From NCBI GenBank assembly GCA_040752295.1, contig JBFMFE010000013.1:1-45893 (forward strand): a stretch of DNA of 45,893 nucleotides. Reading direction: 5' to 3'. A model generated the notes under the pieces. The model was not told the DNA's origin and searched no databases. It was given only the letters and a program-made list of their open reading frames with translations. Positions within the stretch are counted from its first letter, which is position 1; each line of letters starts with the position of its first letter. Origin of the DNA: JBFMFE01 sp040752295. GTDB lineage: Bacteria > UBP15 > UBA6099 > JBFMBQ01. A program made the translations under genes and the position numbers. Positions 35,748-43,527 of this stretch are shown here, piece by piece.

Positions 35748-38138
35748 TCAGCCCAGGTTCAGGGATTCCCTCGCTATGATTTCGTTCTGGATTTCGCGTC
35801 CGAGCATCACGAAGTAGGCGTTGTAGCCTGTGACCCTTACGAGGAGATTTCGGTGGTCTTCGGGGTTTTCGAGAGCCGCGCGGAGCGTGTCCGGTGTGAT
35901 CATGTTTATCTGGAGCGCGGTGCCGCCGCATTCGTTATAGGCGCGCAGGAAACCGGCGAGTTTTTCGAGGTGTTCCCCGTCGCGGACGAGCGTGGGATTG
36001 AGGGAGATGGTGTGTGACGCGCCGTTCGGGGCGGTTTCGAGCGACAGCCTTCCCGCCGAGAGCGCCGCGGCGGTGGGACCCGCCGCCGCCATGCCGTTCA
36101 CGGCGCAGATGCCGTTCGAGAGGAACGTTCCGCGGCGGCGCCCGTCGGGCGTTGCCGCCGTGGAGGGCGCGTACGAAATCCAGTAGTTCCAGCTCAGGTA
36201 GCCGCCGCGGTAGCGTTTTGCGGTGGCGGGGGATTTTTCGCGGAAGACCGCCTCCGTCCAGAAGCGCGAGACCTCCCGCGCGATGTCGTCGGCTGCGGGG
36301 TCGTCGTTGCCGTACTTTGGCGCCCTGTTGAGCAACGCTTGGCGCAGAGGTTCGTATCCCTCGAAGTTTGCCCTGATCGCCCTCAAAAGTTCGGGCATGG
36401 ATATTTGTCCGGTTTCGTAAACGAGCTTTTTAACGGCGGCGACGGAGTCCACGGCGGTGGCGAAGCCGATGCCCTGGACGGTGAGGAAGTTGTGCACGGC
36501 GCCGCCCTGTGTGATGTCTTTCCCGCTTTCCGCGCAGCCTTCCACGAGGAGGGAGAGGTAGGGTGTCGGTTCGAAGCGCGCGCGTATGGCGTCGGCGCGG
36601 TTGTTGCATCCGATGATCAGGTCGAGGATCGCCGAGAGCTGTTTCTTGAAAGCGGTGAAAAAGTCGTCGAAGCCGTGGAACGCAGCCGGGTCGCCCGTGG
36701 CGGGACCGAGGCGCTCGCCGGTCGCCGTGTCTCGCCCGTCGTTGAGGGCAAGCTCCACAGCTTTCGCCAGATTGACGTTCACGTCCACGGTTCCCGAGCG
36801 GTCTTTGCCCTGAAGTGTGTTTTCGAGACATCCCACGGGGGCATAGTTCCAGAGTTCGTCCACGGGGAGTCCCTCCCATTTCAACCCCCTGATGGACGCC
36901 TCGTCGAAGTTGAGGAGGAAGGGGGAACCCTGCGCCATGGAGACCAGTTCGCAGACCTTCAGGAGGAAATCCGCCGGCGTGTTCCGGTGGATTCTGATGT
37001 TCGGTTTCGGCTCGAGGAGGTTTATCTCCCCGATCACTTCGAGCATGAGCAGGGTGAGTTCGTTCGTGAGGTCTTCGCCGTCGGGACCGCACCCGCTGAG
37101 CGTGATGAGCTGTCCGAAGCCCGAGTTGATTCCCTGGTTGGTTCCTATGCGCCCCTGGTAGTCGTAGGCGTAGTTGTGCTTTATCCACCAGCAGTGGAGC
37201 AGTTCCCTGGCGTCCTCGCGCGTGATTTTCCTTTCCGAAACGTCCCGCCGGTAGAACGGGAGGAGGTACTGGTCAATCCTCCCGTAGGAGAGACCCGGCC
37301 CCGGGTAGGATTCCGCCGCCATTACGAGCATGTGCGTGAACCAGAGGGACTGGAGGGCTTCGTGGAAGGTCTCCGCCGGTTCCCAGGGGACCTTCCGGCA
37401 GATGAGCGCAATCGCGCGGAGTTCGCCGGCGCGTTTTTCGTCCGGTTCGTTTTCGGCGAGCCGTTCCGCCTCGCCGGCGCAGCGTTCGGCGAAGCCGGCG
37501 GCGGCTTCGCAGCAGATGAGCATTGCCTTGAGCAGGTTCCGCCCCTTGGCGTCCGCGCGGTTCTTCATCTGACTCGTAAGCCGGTCGTGTATGCCCGAGA
37601 AACCGGTTTTCAGGACTTCGGGGTAGTCTGGGATGAGGTGTCCGGGCGTCGCGCCGCAGTTGCCGACGCCGGCGGCGTTGAGTCTTCGCGCCTCGCGGAG
37701 CCACTTTCTTATCCGGCGGTTGTATTTTTTCGCCTCGGATTTGGTGTGGGTTTTCGAGAGGGCGGTGTTGAAATGGGCGCCGACGATCAGTTCGCCGTCG
37801 AGTATTTTCACCGGGAGGTGCTTTGTAACGACCTCGCGGAAGAACAGCGCCCTTCTCACGATCAGGGGTTCGCGCCGGAAACCCGCTTTCAGCTTCACCG
37901 TTGAGGCAGAGGCGAGGAGCGAGTCCCGGTACGCGTCGAAGAACATGTATATTTCCGGGACGACCCCCCACTGGTGCGGCGCCCAGACGGTGTCGTACGG
38001 TTTGCCCGTCGTGAACGCCTGCACCTCGTTGCGGAAGTGATCGCGTTCATAGAACGAGAAGTACTCCCCGCGGAGCTTTTTCACCCTCGTGGACAGACCG
38101 TCCGAGGGAGACCACAATTGTGCGGGTTCACAGGTCAT
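35748..38138 (-). CDS. Glycyl radical enzyme (pyruvate formate-lyase family, substrate unknown)
   Basis: 796 residues from the ATG at 38138; a TTG at 38189 would add 17 residues. The radical site is RVTGYNAYF near the C-terminus (Gly771), and the active-site motif is APVGCLENTLQG (Cys437, Glu439). Cys-x-Glu is found in GRE eliminases and decarboxylases (CutC, glycerol and propanediol dehydratases, HPAD, HypD); pyruvate formate-lyase has Cys-Cys instead. I cannot assign it to a named member. No microcompartment genes are near. It lies between an amidohydrolase gene and the activase gene, so the partner enzyme may make its substrate or use its product. Confidence 0.9.
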   Translation of the reverse strand: MTCEPAQLWSPSDGLSTRVKKLRGEYFSFYERDHFRNEVQAFTTGKPYDTVWAPHQWGVVPEIYMFFDAYRDSLLASASTVKLKAGFRREPLIVRRALFFREVVTKHLPVKILDGELIVGAHFNTALSKTHTKSEAKKYNRRIRKWLREARRLNAAGVGNCGATPGHLIPDYPEVLKTGFSGIHDRLTSQMKNRADAKGRNLLKAMLICCEAAAGFAERCAGEAERLAENEPDEKRAGELRAIALICRKVPWEPAETFHEALQSLWFTHMLVMAAESYPGPGLSYGRIDQYLLPFYRRDVSERKITREDARELLHCWWIKHNYAYDYQGRIGTNQGINSGFGQLITLSGCGPDGEDLTNELTLLMLEVIGEINLLEPKPNIRIHRNTPADFLLKVCELVSMAQGSPFLLNFDEASIRGLKWEGLPVDELWNYAPVGCLENTLQGKDRSGTVDVNVNLAKAVELALNDGRDTATGERLGPATGDPAAFHGFDDFFTAFKKQLSAILDLIIGCNNRADAIRARFEPTPYLSLLVEGCAESGKDITQGGAVHNFLTVQGIGFATAVDSVAAVKKLVYETGQISMPELLRAIRANFEGYEPLRQALLNRAPKYGNDDPAADDIAREVSRFWTEAVFREKSPATAKRYRGGYLSWNYWISYAPSTAATPDGRRRGTFLSNGICAVNGMAAAGPTAAALSAGRLSLETAPNGASHTISLNPTLVRDGEHLEKLAGFLRAYNECGGTALQINMITPDTLRAALENPEDHRNLLVRVTGYNAYFVMLGREIQNEIIARESLNLG

Positions 38139-38225
38139 GTGCGGTTTTTCAGCGTACTTTAATTTTAAGCCCCGGCGGATGGTTTTCAATCGGGGAATCC
38201 GCTTTCGCGTCCCGCGGCGCCCGGG

Positions 38226-39251
38226 TCAGTCCTCGCCCAGAACCCTCGCGGCGTTCCGGTACAGGAATTTGTCTCTCAGTTCCTCGTCTCCCTCGGTCGC
38301 GATGAGCACGGTAAGGAGCGGCACCGCGGGGTGATACCAGGACCAGTCCGAGCCGAACATGATCTTGTGATCGGGCGTTTCCCGGATGATCTTCTCGATA
38401 TTGGACAGGGGCTGACCGCTTATCTCGAGGTAGGCGTTCGGGTACTCGTTGCAGTAGCGGATGATCTCGTCTATCTCCCTGAAGCCGGCGTGTCCGAGAA
38501 CGAAGGGGATTTCCGGAAAAGCGCGTACAGGCTCCTCGAAGTTCTTCACCTTCGAGCACGATTGCATGTAGCCGAGTTCGATGCCCGTGGAACTGGTGTG
38601 CGTGAGGACGGGGAGTTTTATCGCGGCGCAGACCTCGAACAGCTTCATCGCCTCCGTGCTGTCGGGCGGGGAAGCCATCGCGACGGGATGGAACTTGAAA
38701 CCCCGCGCGCCCCACCGCACGAATGCTTTCAGTCGGCGTTCCTTGTGTCCCATGGCGGGATGCAGCGAGCAGAACGGGATGATGCGGCTGTTGCCGCGCG
38801 TGCTCTTGAGCAGGATTTCGGAGTTTCGCGAGAACGGAAGGTCAATCGGGAGGACGACCGTTCTCGAGATGCCCATCCTGTTCATGTCGTCAATCAGGTT
38901 CGGTATGGTGTGGTACGTGTTTTCCTGCGGCGAGCGCCACAGCGAGGCGATCGTGTTGCGGTAGAAGCGCAGCGCGTCCCTCGGCGTCATGTCGCGGTAG
39001 AAGTACCTGTTTATCGAGACCCTCTGGTCGGGCATCGTCAGGAAATGCACCGCCGTGCTTCTCGCGAACAACTGGATGGGCTTCGAGAAAAAATACGTCC
39101 AGGCGAGATGCGCGTGCATGTCTATGACGCGGATTCTTTTCTTCAGTTCGGGGCGGAGGCAGGGTTCTCCGTCGCGTCCCTCCTGGAAGTAGGGGTACCG
39201 GGTTACTTCGCGGTAGTTTTTCAGGATGGGGTGAGGCTTTCCGTCGGTCAT
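38226..39251 (-). CDS. Amidohydrolase-family protein (TIM barrel)
   Basis: 341 residues. The metal-binding motif is DMHAHLAW (H46, H48). Later motifs KFHPVAMASPP, LPVLTHTSSTG, FVLGHAGFREIDE and IMFGSDWSWYHP fit the Amidohydro_2 group (ACMSD, resorcylate decarboxylase, oxalomesaconate hydratase and similar metal-dependent enzymes). It heads the minus-strand operon with the glycyl radical enzyme and its activase and is read from the promoter at 39392-39420. A non-oxidative decarboxylation, hydrolysis or hydration next to the radical step is inferred. Confidence 0.85.
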   Translation of the reverse strand: MTDGKPHPILKNYREVTRYPYFQEGRDGEPCLRPELKKRIRVIDMHAHLAWTYFFSKPIQLFARSTAVHFLTMPDQRVSINRYFYRDMTPRDALRFYRNTIASLWRSPQENTYHTIPNLIDDMNRMGISRTVVLPIDLPFSRNSEILLKSTRGNSRIIPFCSLHPAMGHKERRLKAFVRWGARGFKFHPVAMASPPDSTEAMKLFEVCAAIKLPVLTHTSSTGIELGYMQSCSKVKNFEEPVRAFPEIPFVLGHAGFREIDEIIRYCNEYPNAYLEISGQPLSNIEKIIRETPDHKIMFGSDWSWYHPAVPLLTVLIATEGDEELRDKFLYRNAARVLGED

Positions 39252-39391
39252 CGAGCAGTGCGTAGCCGGCAGGGCGCGTTTTTCACGATATGCCGGGCGT
39301 TACGTTTCCCGCGGTGTCCGCCGTGAACCGTTGGACGGGGTTTCCGGCTCGCGCCGCCCGCCGGATTTGAGATTCCGGCGTTCAGGCTTAT

Positions 39392-39420
39392 ATTATACGG
39401 GCTGGTTCGCATCGCGACAA
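39392..39420 (-). promoter_or_regulatory. Promoter of the amidohydrolase-GRE operon
   Basis: On the minus strand: TTGTCG (39420-39415), 17-base spacer, TATAAT (39397-39392). Transcription would start near 39385, giving a leader of about 130 bases before the ATG at 39251. Confidence 0.65.
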
Positions 39421-39445
39421 ACCGGCGCGGCGATGCGCCGGGGCT

Positions 39446-39476
39446 TTCGCCCCCTCGCGGGGGCGTGGATTGAAGC
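39446..39476 (+). CRISPR. Solitary type I-C-like CRISPR repeat
   Basis: A 31-base sequence closely resembles the type I-C repeat family: CGCCCCCTCGCGGGGGCG hairpin followed by TGGATTGAAGC. In that family the 5' end is usually GTCGC and the 3' end TGGATTGAAAC, so I count two differences. No second copy or spacer lies nearby and no cas gene is in the window, so it is not an array. It ends directly before the ribosome binding site of the EamA gene. Confidence 0.55.
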
Positions 39477-39487
39477 GGGGAGGCGAC

Positions 39488-39907
39488 ATGAGTCCGTACG
39501 CATTTGCGTTTGCCGCGGCGGTCCTGTGGGGCATGGCCGCCGCGATGGAAAAAAGCGCGCTGTCGCACATGAACCCACTCGACGCGGTGTTTATGAGGAG
39601 CGTGGCGATACTGATCGGCTCGACGGCGGCGATGGGGGCGACCGGGCGCTTCGTGGAAGCCGCGCAGACGCCGGGCAGGTGGATCGCCGTGATAATGGCG
39701 GCGGGGGTAATCTCGGCTCTCGCGGGGCAGTACTTCTACTTCCACGCCATGAAGTTCGCCCCCGCGTCCAAGATCGTCCCGATCGCCGGGGCGTATCCGC
39801 TGTTCGCCGCGCTGTTCGCCGTGTTGTTTATCGGCGAAAGAATCACCCTGCAGAACGTTTTCGGGATAGTCCTCGTGGTTGCGGGAGTCATGCTTGTAAA
39901 ATCGTAG
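39488..39907 (+). CDS. Half-size EamA-type transporter
   Basis: 139 residues from the ATG at 39488 with GGGGAGG (39477-39483) upstream. Five hydrophobic segments form a single EamA unit; the C-terminal half carries the usual SALAGQYFYFHAMKFAPAS, PIAGAYPLFAALFAVLFIGE block. Most EamA transporters have two such units; single-unit versions must pair (SMR-like). Substrate unknown. The CRISPR-like repeat sits directly before its ribosome binding site. Confidence 0.8.
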   Translation: MSPYAFAFAAAVLWGMAAAMEKSALSHMNPLDAVFMRSVAILIGSTAAMGATGRFVEAAQTPGRWIAVIMAAGVISALAGQYFYFHAMKFAPASKIVPIAGAYPLFAALFAVLFIGERITLQNVFGIVLVVAGVMLVKS

Positions 39908-40049
39908 GCTCGCGCCTTCCGGACCGCGTGGGCGGAAAGACGCCGCGCGGCGACCGCGGTCGGTATAGTCCGGGGACTCGGACGGGGCCCCGGAATCCGT
40001 TGACGCCCGTCAGCCCGCGTACGGGCGCGATAATCGAAGAGGAGACCGG

Positions 40050-40289
40050 ATGGAACAGCGTTCCGACGTGAAAGTGGAAACCTACGACGGGTACACCTCG
40101 CCGGAAACACCCCGGGCAGTTCACATGCTGGGGAAGCGTTACGAGGTGGCGGAAGTGCTCAGGAGGTGGCGCTCTCCGGGGGGCAAGGACTTGGGTCCCG
40201 AGGAACATTACAGGGTGCGCCTCAGGGACTACGGGGAATGCGAGATCGTTTACAACCGCGCCTTCGGGAAGTGGGATATGAAGAAGTAG
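40050..40289 (+). CDS. Small conserved-looking protein (DUF6504-like)
   Basis: 79 residues with AGGAGA just before the ATG. The pattern LGKRYEVAEVLRRWRSPGGKDLGPEEHYRVRL (given as adjoining parts LGKRYEVAEVLRRW and EEHYRVRLRDYGECEIVYNR) resembles small all-beta proteins related to DUF6504, but I am not certain of the family. No catalytic or transmembrane features. It lies between the EamA and TatD genes. Confidence 0.55.
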   Translation: MEQRSDVKVETYDGYTSPETPRAVHMLGKRYEVAEVLRRWRSPGGKDLGPEEHYRVRLRDYGECEIVYNRAFGKWDMKK

Positions 40290-40320
40290 CCCCCCCGCCG
40301 GCGCGGAGTTGCCGGGGCGT

Positions 40321-41088
40321 ATGCTCGTAGACACGCACGCCCACCTTTTCATGAAGGAGTTCGCGGCGGACCGCGACGCGGTGGTGGGCCGCGCCGCGCG
40401 TCTCGGCGTAGCGGGCATAATTGACGTCGGCGTTGACCTTGAAACCAGCCGCGCCGCGCTGGAAAACGCGAAAAGATACGCCGGTGTCTTCGCAAGCGCC
40501 GGATTTCATCCCCACTCGGCTTCCGAATTCAACCCCGCCGAGTTCGACTCCTTCGTCGCCGGGAACAGGGACCGCCTTGCGGCGGTGGGGGAAATCGGGC
40601 TGGATTACTACCGCGACCTTTCGCCGAGGCGGACGCAGCGCGAGGCGCTGGAAGCCCAGCTCGAAACCGCTTCGAGGAGCGGTCTTCCCGTGATATTCCA
40701 CTGCCGGAAAGCCCACGATGATTTTTACGCAATCCTGTCGGGGCTCGGAAAACCCCTCCGCGGGACGATGCACTGTTTTTCAGGCGGCATGAGCTTTTTG
40801 AAGCGCGCTCTCGACCTTGGGCTGCACGTGGGCGTGGATGCGCCCATCACGTATCCCCGCAGCCGGATCGCGGAGCTGGTAAGGTACGTGCCGCCGGAGC
40901 GGCTTCTCATCGAGACGGACGCGCCGTACCTTCCGCCGCAGCCGGTTCGCGGCGGCAGGAACGAGCCGTGTTACATTGCGATCACCGCGGGCGCGGTCGC
41001 CGAGGCGCTCGGGGTCAGGATATTCCAGGCTGCGGAGCTGACGGCGGGGAACGCGGTCGAACTCTTCGGTCTGCCGATTTCCGCTTGA
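40321..41088 (+). CDS. tatD: TatD-family DNase
   Basis: 255 residues from the ATG at 40321 (an in-frame TTG at 40309 is less likely). Metal-binding motifs DTHAHLF, GEIGLDYYRDLS, VIFHCRKAHDDF, MHCFSGG and LLIETDAPYLPPQ are all in place, so it should be an active metal-dependent 3'-5' exonuclease of the TatD type. It is convergent with the gene at 41188. Confidence 0.92.
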   Translation: MLVDTHAHLFMKEFAADRDAVVGRAARLGVAGIIDVGVDLETSRAALENAKRYAGVFASAGFHPHSASEFNPAEFDSFVAGNRDRLAAVGEIGLDYYRDLSPRRTQREALEAQLETASRSGLPVIFHCRKAHDDFYAILSGLGKPLRGTMHCFSGGMSFLKRALDLGLHVGVDAPITYPRSRIAELVRYVPPERLLIETDAPYLPPQPVRGGRNEPCYIAITAGAVAEALGVRIFQAAELTAGNAVELFGLPISA

Positions 41089-41187
41089 ACCGGCGGGGGC
41101 GCCGCGGGGAGATGCCGGTGGAGCGGCGATGTCAACGGGCGCGCCTTCCCCTGCGGGATGAGCGGTGAAAAGGTTCGCGGCGCCGGG

Positions 41188-41463
41188 CTACTCGTCTCGG
41201 GCGATCCAGCTTCTAATGATCTTCGCCATTTCCTCGGCTGGGAAGTCCAGCCCCTTCACGCCCTGGGCTGTCTCTCGGATCATCTTCTTCTCTTCCTGCG
41301 TTTCTTTCTGACGCGGCGCGACGTTGGATGAGAGAAGGTGCTTCTCCCACTTTTTATTATCGAAACCGAACGGGCGGACCGCGAAATTCCGCCTTGTCCG
41401 GATGAGACGGTCGAGCGACTCGCTGAAGGAAACATGCTTGGGCTTGCCGGCGCGGTATGACAT
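41188..41463 (-). CDS. Small protein of unknown function
   Basis: About 91 residues from the ATG at 41463 with GAGGTGG seven bases upstream (a GTG at 41472 would add three). Charged and largely helical (RRNFAVRPFGFDNKKWEKHL; EEMAKIIRSWIARDE), with no family I recognise. Its promoter region holds a palindrome that looks like an operator. Confidence 0.6.
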   Translation of the reverse strand: MSYRAGKPKHVSFSESLDRLIRTRRNFAVRPFGFDNKKWEKHLLSSNVAPRQKETQEEKKMIRETAQGVKGLDFPAEEMAKIIRSWIARDE

Positions 41464-41481
41464 TCCGTCCACCTCGGAGCG

Positions 41482-41520
41482 CTGTTTTTAACAGTATAGC
41501 GCTTTTCCCGCGTCAAATAA
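41482..41520 (-). promoter_or_regulatory. Promoter/operator region of the small gene
   Basis: On the minus strand, TTTATT and TATACT lie 17 bases apart (about 41520-41492). CTGTT-TTT-AACAG (41482-41494 on the plus strand) is a palindrome between nested AGCGCT copies (41478-41483, 41498-41503), just downstream of the -10. It may bind a repressor. Confidence 0.4.
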
Positions 41521-41568
41521 AGACCGGAATAAACCTCGCCGTTCGCGTTCCGTGATTCCGTCCGCGTT

Positions 41569-43221
41569 TCACCTGCCGGGCGCGGGCGGTCGCGGCGTCG
41601 GGGGTCTTATCCTGTACAATACCATCTCGCCCGTGTACTCGTCCGAGAAGGGAATCATTCTGTACGGGCGGGTTTCGAGTTTCTCGAAGCGTTCGTCCAG
41701 CCACCTGCGCGCAAGCCCGGCGTGATCCTCCGTGTTTATTGCGCCGAGCATCCAGAACACCCAGACCCGTTTGTAGCGCGAAGCAACGTCGCGATGCCAC
41801 CTGCGCAGCCTTTCTTCGTTTATCTGGCGTTCTTGTGCGGTGATGCGAAAAACGTTGTTGTGGGGAGTTGTGACCGGGTCGTAGTCGTCTGAAAAGTCGT
41901 GAACCGGTATGGTTCCCTTCCAGTAGTAATCGAAAGCGAAGGTGTAGGGGGGTGAGAGGACGATGAAATCGCCTTCCCGTTCGTGGGCGGCGACGTGTTC
42001 AAGGAGGGTTTTCTGGTTTTCGGGTCGGTCGAGGCGCTGCCAGTAAATGTGAAGGAGATTGAAGGAGAACAGGAAGTACGTGATTAAAAGGGCGGGAAAG
42101 AGGAACGGTTTCCTTCCGCAGAGGCGGTCCGCGCCAAGCCCCAGCATAAGGCAGAACAGCCCGTACAACGGGACGTAGTACTGTGTGTGGAAGTAGATTC
42201 CCCTGAAGATCATCCCCATCCAGCCGAACAGGACGGCGCCTCCGAGCACGACGGCGCAGAAGCGGGCTTCCGTGCGGTGGGTGCCGTGGAACAGAGCCGC
42301 GATGAGGACCGCCCCGAAGGCGCCGGCGATAATGATGAGCGACGGGATGGAGAGGGTTTCGATGGAAACGATCCTCCCCGTGCAAAAGTGGAAGAATGCC
42401 CTCACGATGCCGCCGACGGGGAGACCCGCGAGGTGGTGAAGAGCGTCGGAGAGGGGCACGGGTCTGGCAAGGGAAGAGATCCCCGTGGATTTCATGAGGA
42501 GGAACTTCGGGATGATCGTCGCGACCGCGATCGCACCGGCTGCGTGTATGCGCCATGAGAACGGTCCGAAACTCCCGCGGAAGAAGGCGACGAAGAGCGA
42601 TATGCCGATCACGGCGAACAGAGAGTAGAGATGGATACGGAGCGACGCGACGAGGAACACCGTGTATATGAGCAGCCAGGCGGAACCGGCGCTTTTCCTG
42701 TATTTCAAGAGCATGAACAGCCAGACATGAGCCGTGAACGAACCGAGGGATGGGTACCGCAGCATTTGAGCGAACTCGGGAATGAATGCGCTGAGGGACA
42801 GCGCCGCCGTCGCACCGAGCGCCGCGCGCCATGGAAGCATTGCGAATGCCATCCAGGCGAACACACCCAGCGCCGCGACCGACCAGAGCAGTGACTGGAG
42901 ATGAAGGGCGAAAACCGAGTCGCCGGCGAGCCTGATCCAGAAGTGATCGATGATCTGCGGCAGCGGGGAGTGTTCTTCGAACCGGTTGTACTCGATTATC
43001 TCGGAAACGGTCTTGAAAGACGCGACCTTCCAGCTTATACCCTCGTCAATCCAGAGTATCTTGTCGCCAAGCCTCCAGGCTCTCGAGAACACCCCGAGCA
43101 GAAGGATGAGTATGAGGATGAGCCGCCACGGGGAGGGCGTGTCCTTCCAGGACGAACTGTCGCGTGACGGGGCGGAAGCCGGGGCGGGGGAGGCGGGGTG
43201 ACGGATGGAGCGTTTTTCCAT
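41569..43221 (-). CDS. GT39-like membrane glycosyltransferase
   Basis: 550 residues with about ten or more membrane helices. The first outer loop has ILWIDEGISWKVASF, the Asp-Glu motif of GT39/GT83-type lipid-sugar-dependent transferases. A large soluble C-terminal part (about 420-540) follows. It probably transfers a sugar from a lipid carrier to a protein or glycan in the periplasm. It stands alone, with its own promoter. Confidence 0.8.
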   Translation of the reverse strand: MEKRSIRHPASPAPASAPSRDSSSWKDTPSPWRLILILILLLGVFSRAWRLGDKILWIDEGISWKVASFKTVSEIIEYNRFEEHSPLPQIIDHFWIRLAGDSVFALHLQSLLWSVAALGVFAWMAFAMLPWRAALGATAALSLSAFIPEFAQMLRYPSLGSFTAHVWLFMLLKYRKSAGSAWLLIYTVFLVASLRIHLYSLFAVIGISLFVAFFRGSFGPFSWRIHAAGAIAVATIIPKFLLMKSTGISSLARPVPLSDALHHLAGLPVGGIVRAFFHFCTGRIVSIETLSIPSLIIIAGAFGAVLIAALFHGTHRTEARFCAVVLGGAVLFGWMGMIFRGIYFHTQYYVPLYGLFCLMLGLGADRLCGRKPFLFPALLITYFLFSFNLLHIYWQRLDRPENQKTLLEHVAAHEREGDFIVLSPPYTFAFDYYWKGTIPVHDFSDDYDPVTTPHNNVFRITAQERQINEERLRRWHRDVASRYKRVWVFWMLGAINTEDHAGLARRWLDERFEKLETRPYRMIPFSDEYTGEMVLYRIRPPTPRPPAPGR

Positions 43222-43250
43222 GACGCTTGCGGGAAGGAACCGTTTGTTTG

Positions 43251-43279
43251 ATTGTATTTGTTAAGGCGGCGGCGCGCAA
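43251..43279 (-). promoter_or_regulatory. Promoter of the GT39-like gene
   Basis: On the minus strand: TTGCGC (43279-43274), 17-base spacer, TACAAT (43256-43251), start near 43244, about 23 bases before the ATG at 43221. Confidence 0.6.
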
Positions 43280-43333
43280 CGGGGTGACCGGAGCTTTTGG
43301 GACGGCGGACGGAGAGAGAGACGGGAAAGCCGG

Positions 43334-43351
43334 TTGTGAAAAATATCACAA
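43334..43351. promoter_or_regulatory. CRP/FNR- or HcpR-type operator palindrome
   Basis: TTGTGA-AAAATA-TCACAA is a perfect 18-base palindrome of the TTGTGA-N6-TCACAA type used by CRP/FNR-family regulators such as HcpR. It lies about 98 bases upstream of the predicted start of the GT39-like gene transcript. It matches the type of site at 9549-9564. Confidence 0.65.
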
Positions 43352-43426
43352 AGCCAAAAAACCCGTTTTTTATCAAAATTTTTCTTGCCAGCGGCGACCC
43401 CGCCTCTATAATTTTGTTCGCGCCGG

Positions 43427-43460
43427 AAAAAAAAAGCGGGTGGTTCGTGTCGAACCACCC
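43427..43460 (-). terminator. Intrinsic terminator of the MvhD-MetV-MetF operon
   Basis: On the minus strand, GGGTGGTTCG (43460-43451), loop ACA, CGAACCACCC (43447-43438), two bases, then nine Ts (43435-43427): a textbook intrinsic terminator 67 bases past the metF stop. An extra small hairpin (43464-43478) precedes it. Confidence 0.92.
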
Positions 43461-43527
43461 GAAGTGTCGTAAAGACACAAATGGGGAAATTGAGGAGAAA
43501 AGTGGGAAAAATGAGGTAACTATTTCA

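Larger units (their letters stand above)
43222..43527. other. Control region between the GT39-like gene and the metF operon end
   Basis: No gene is supported in this 306-base stretch. It holds the promoter of the GT39-like gene, a perfect CRP/FNR-type operator and the terminator of the metF operon. Confidence 0.7.

Noticed and set aside
39360..39490. A CRISPR array.
   Set aside because: Only one repeat is present; no spacer-repeat spacing and no cas genes were found.
39388..39578. Short frames giving RFNPRPREGA- or SIHAPARGRK-type peptides.
   Set aside because: These are the usual false translations of the type I-C CRISPR repeat on the opposite strand.
43381..43500. A plus-strand promoter-like pair (TTGCCA, 16 bases, TATAAT at 43407) followed by two hairpins, which could be a small RNA with a 12-codon frame.
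   Set aside because: The main hairpin followed by nine Ts on the minus strand is better read as the metF operon terminator; the frame is too short and has no support.
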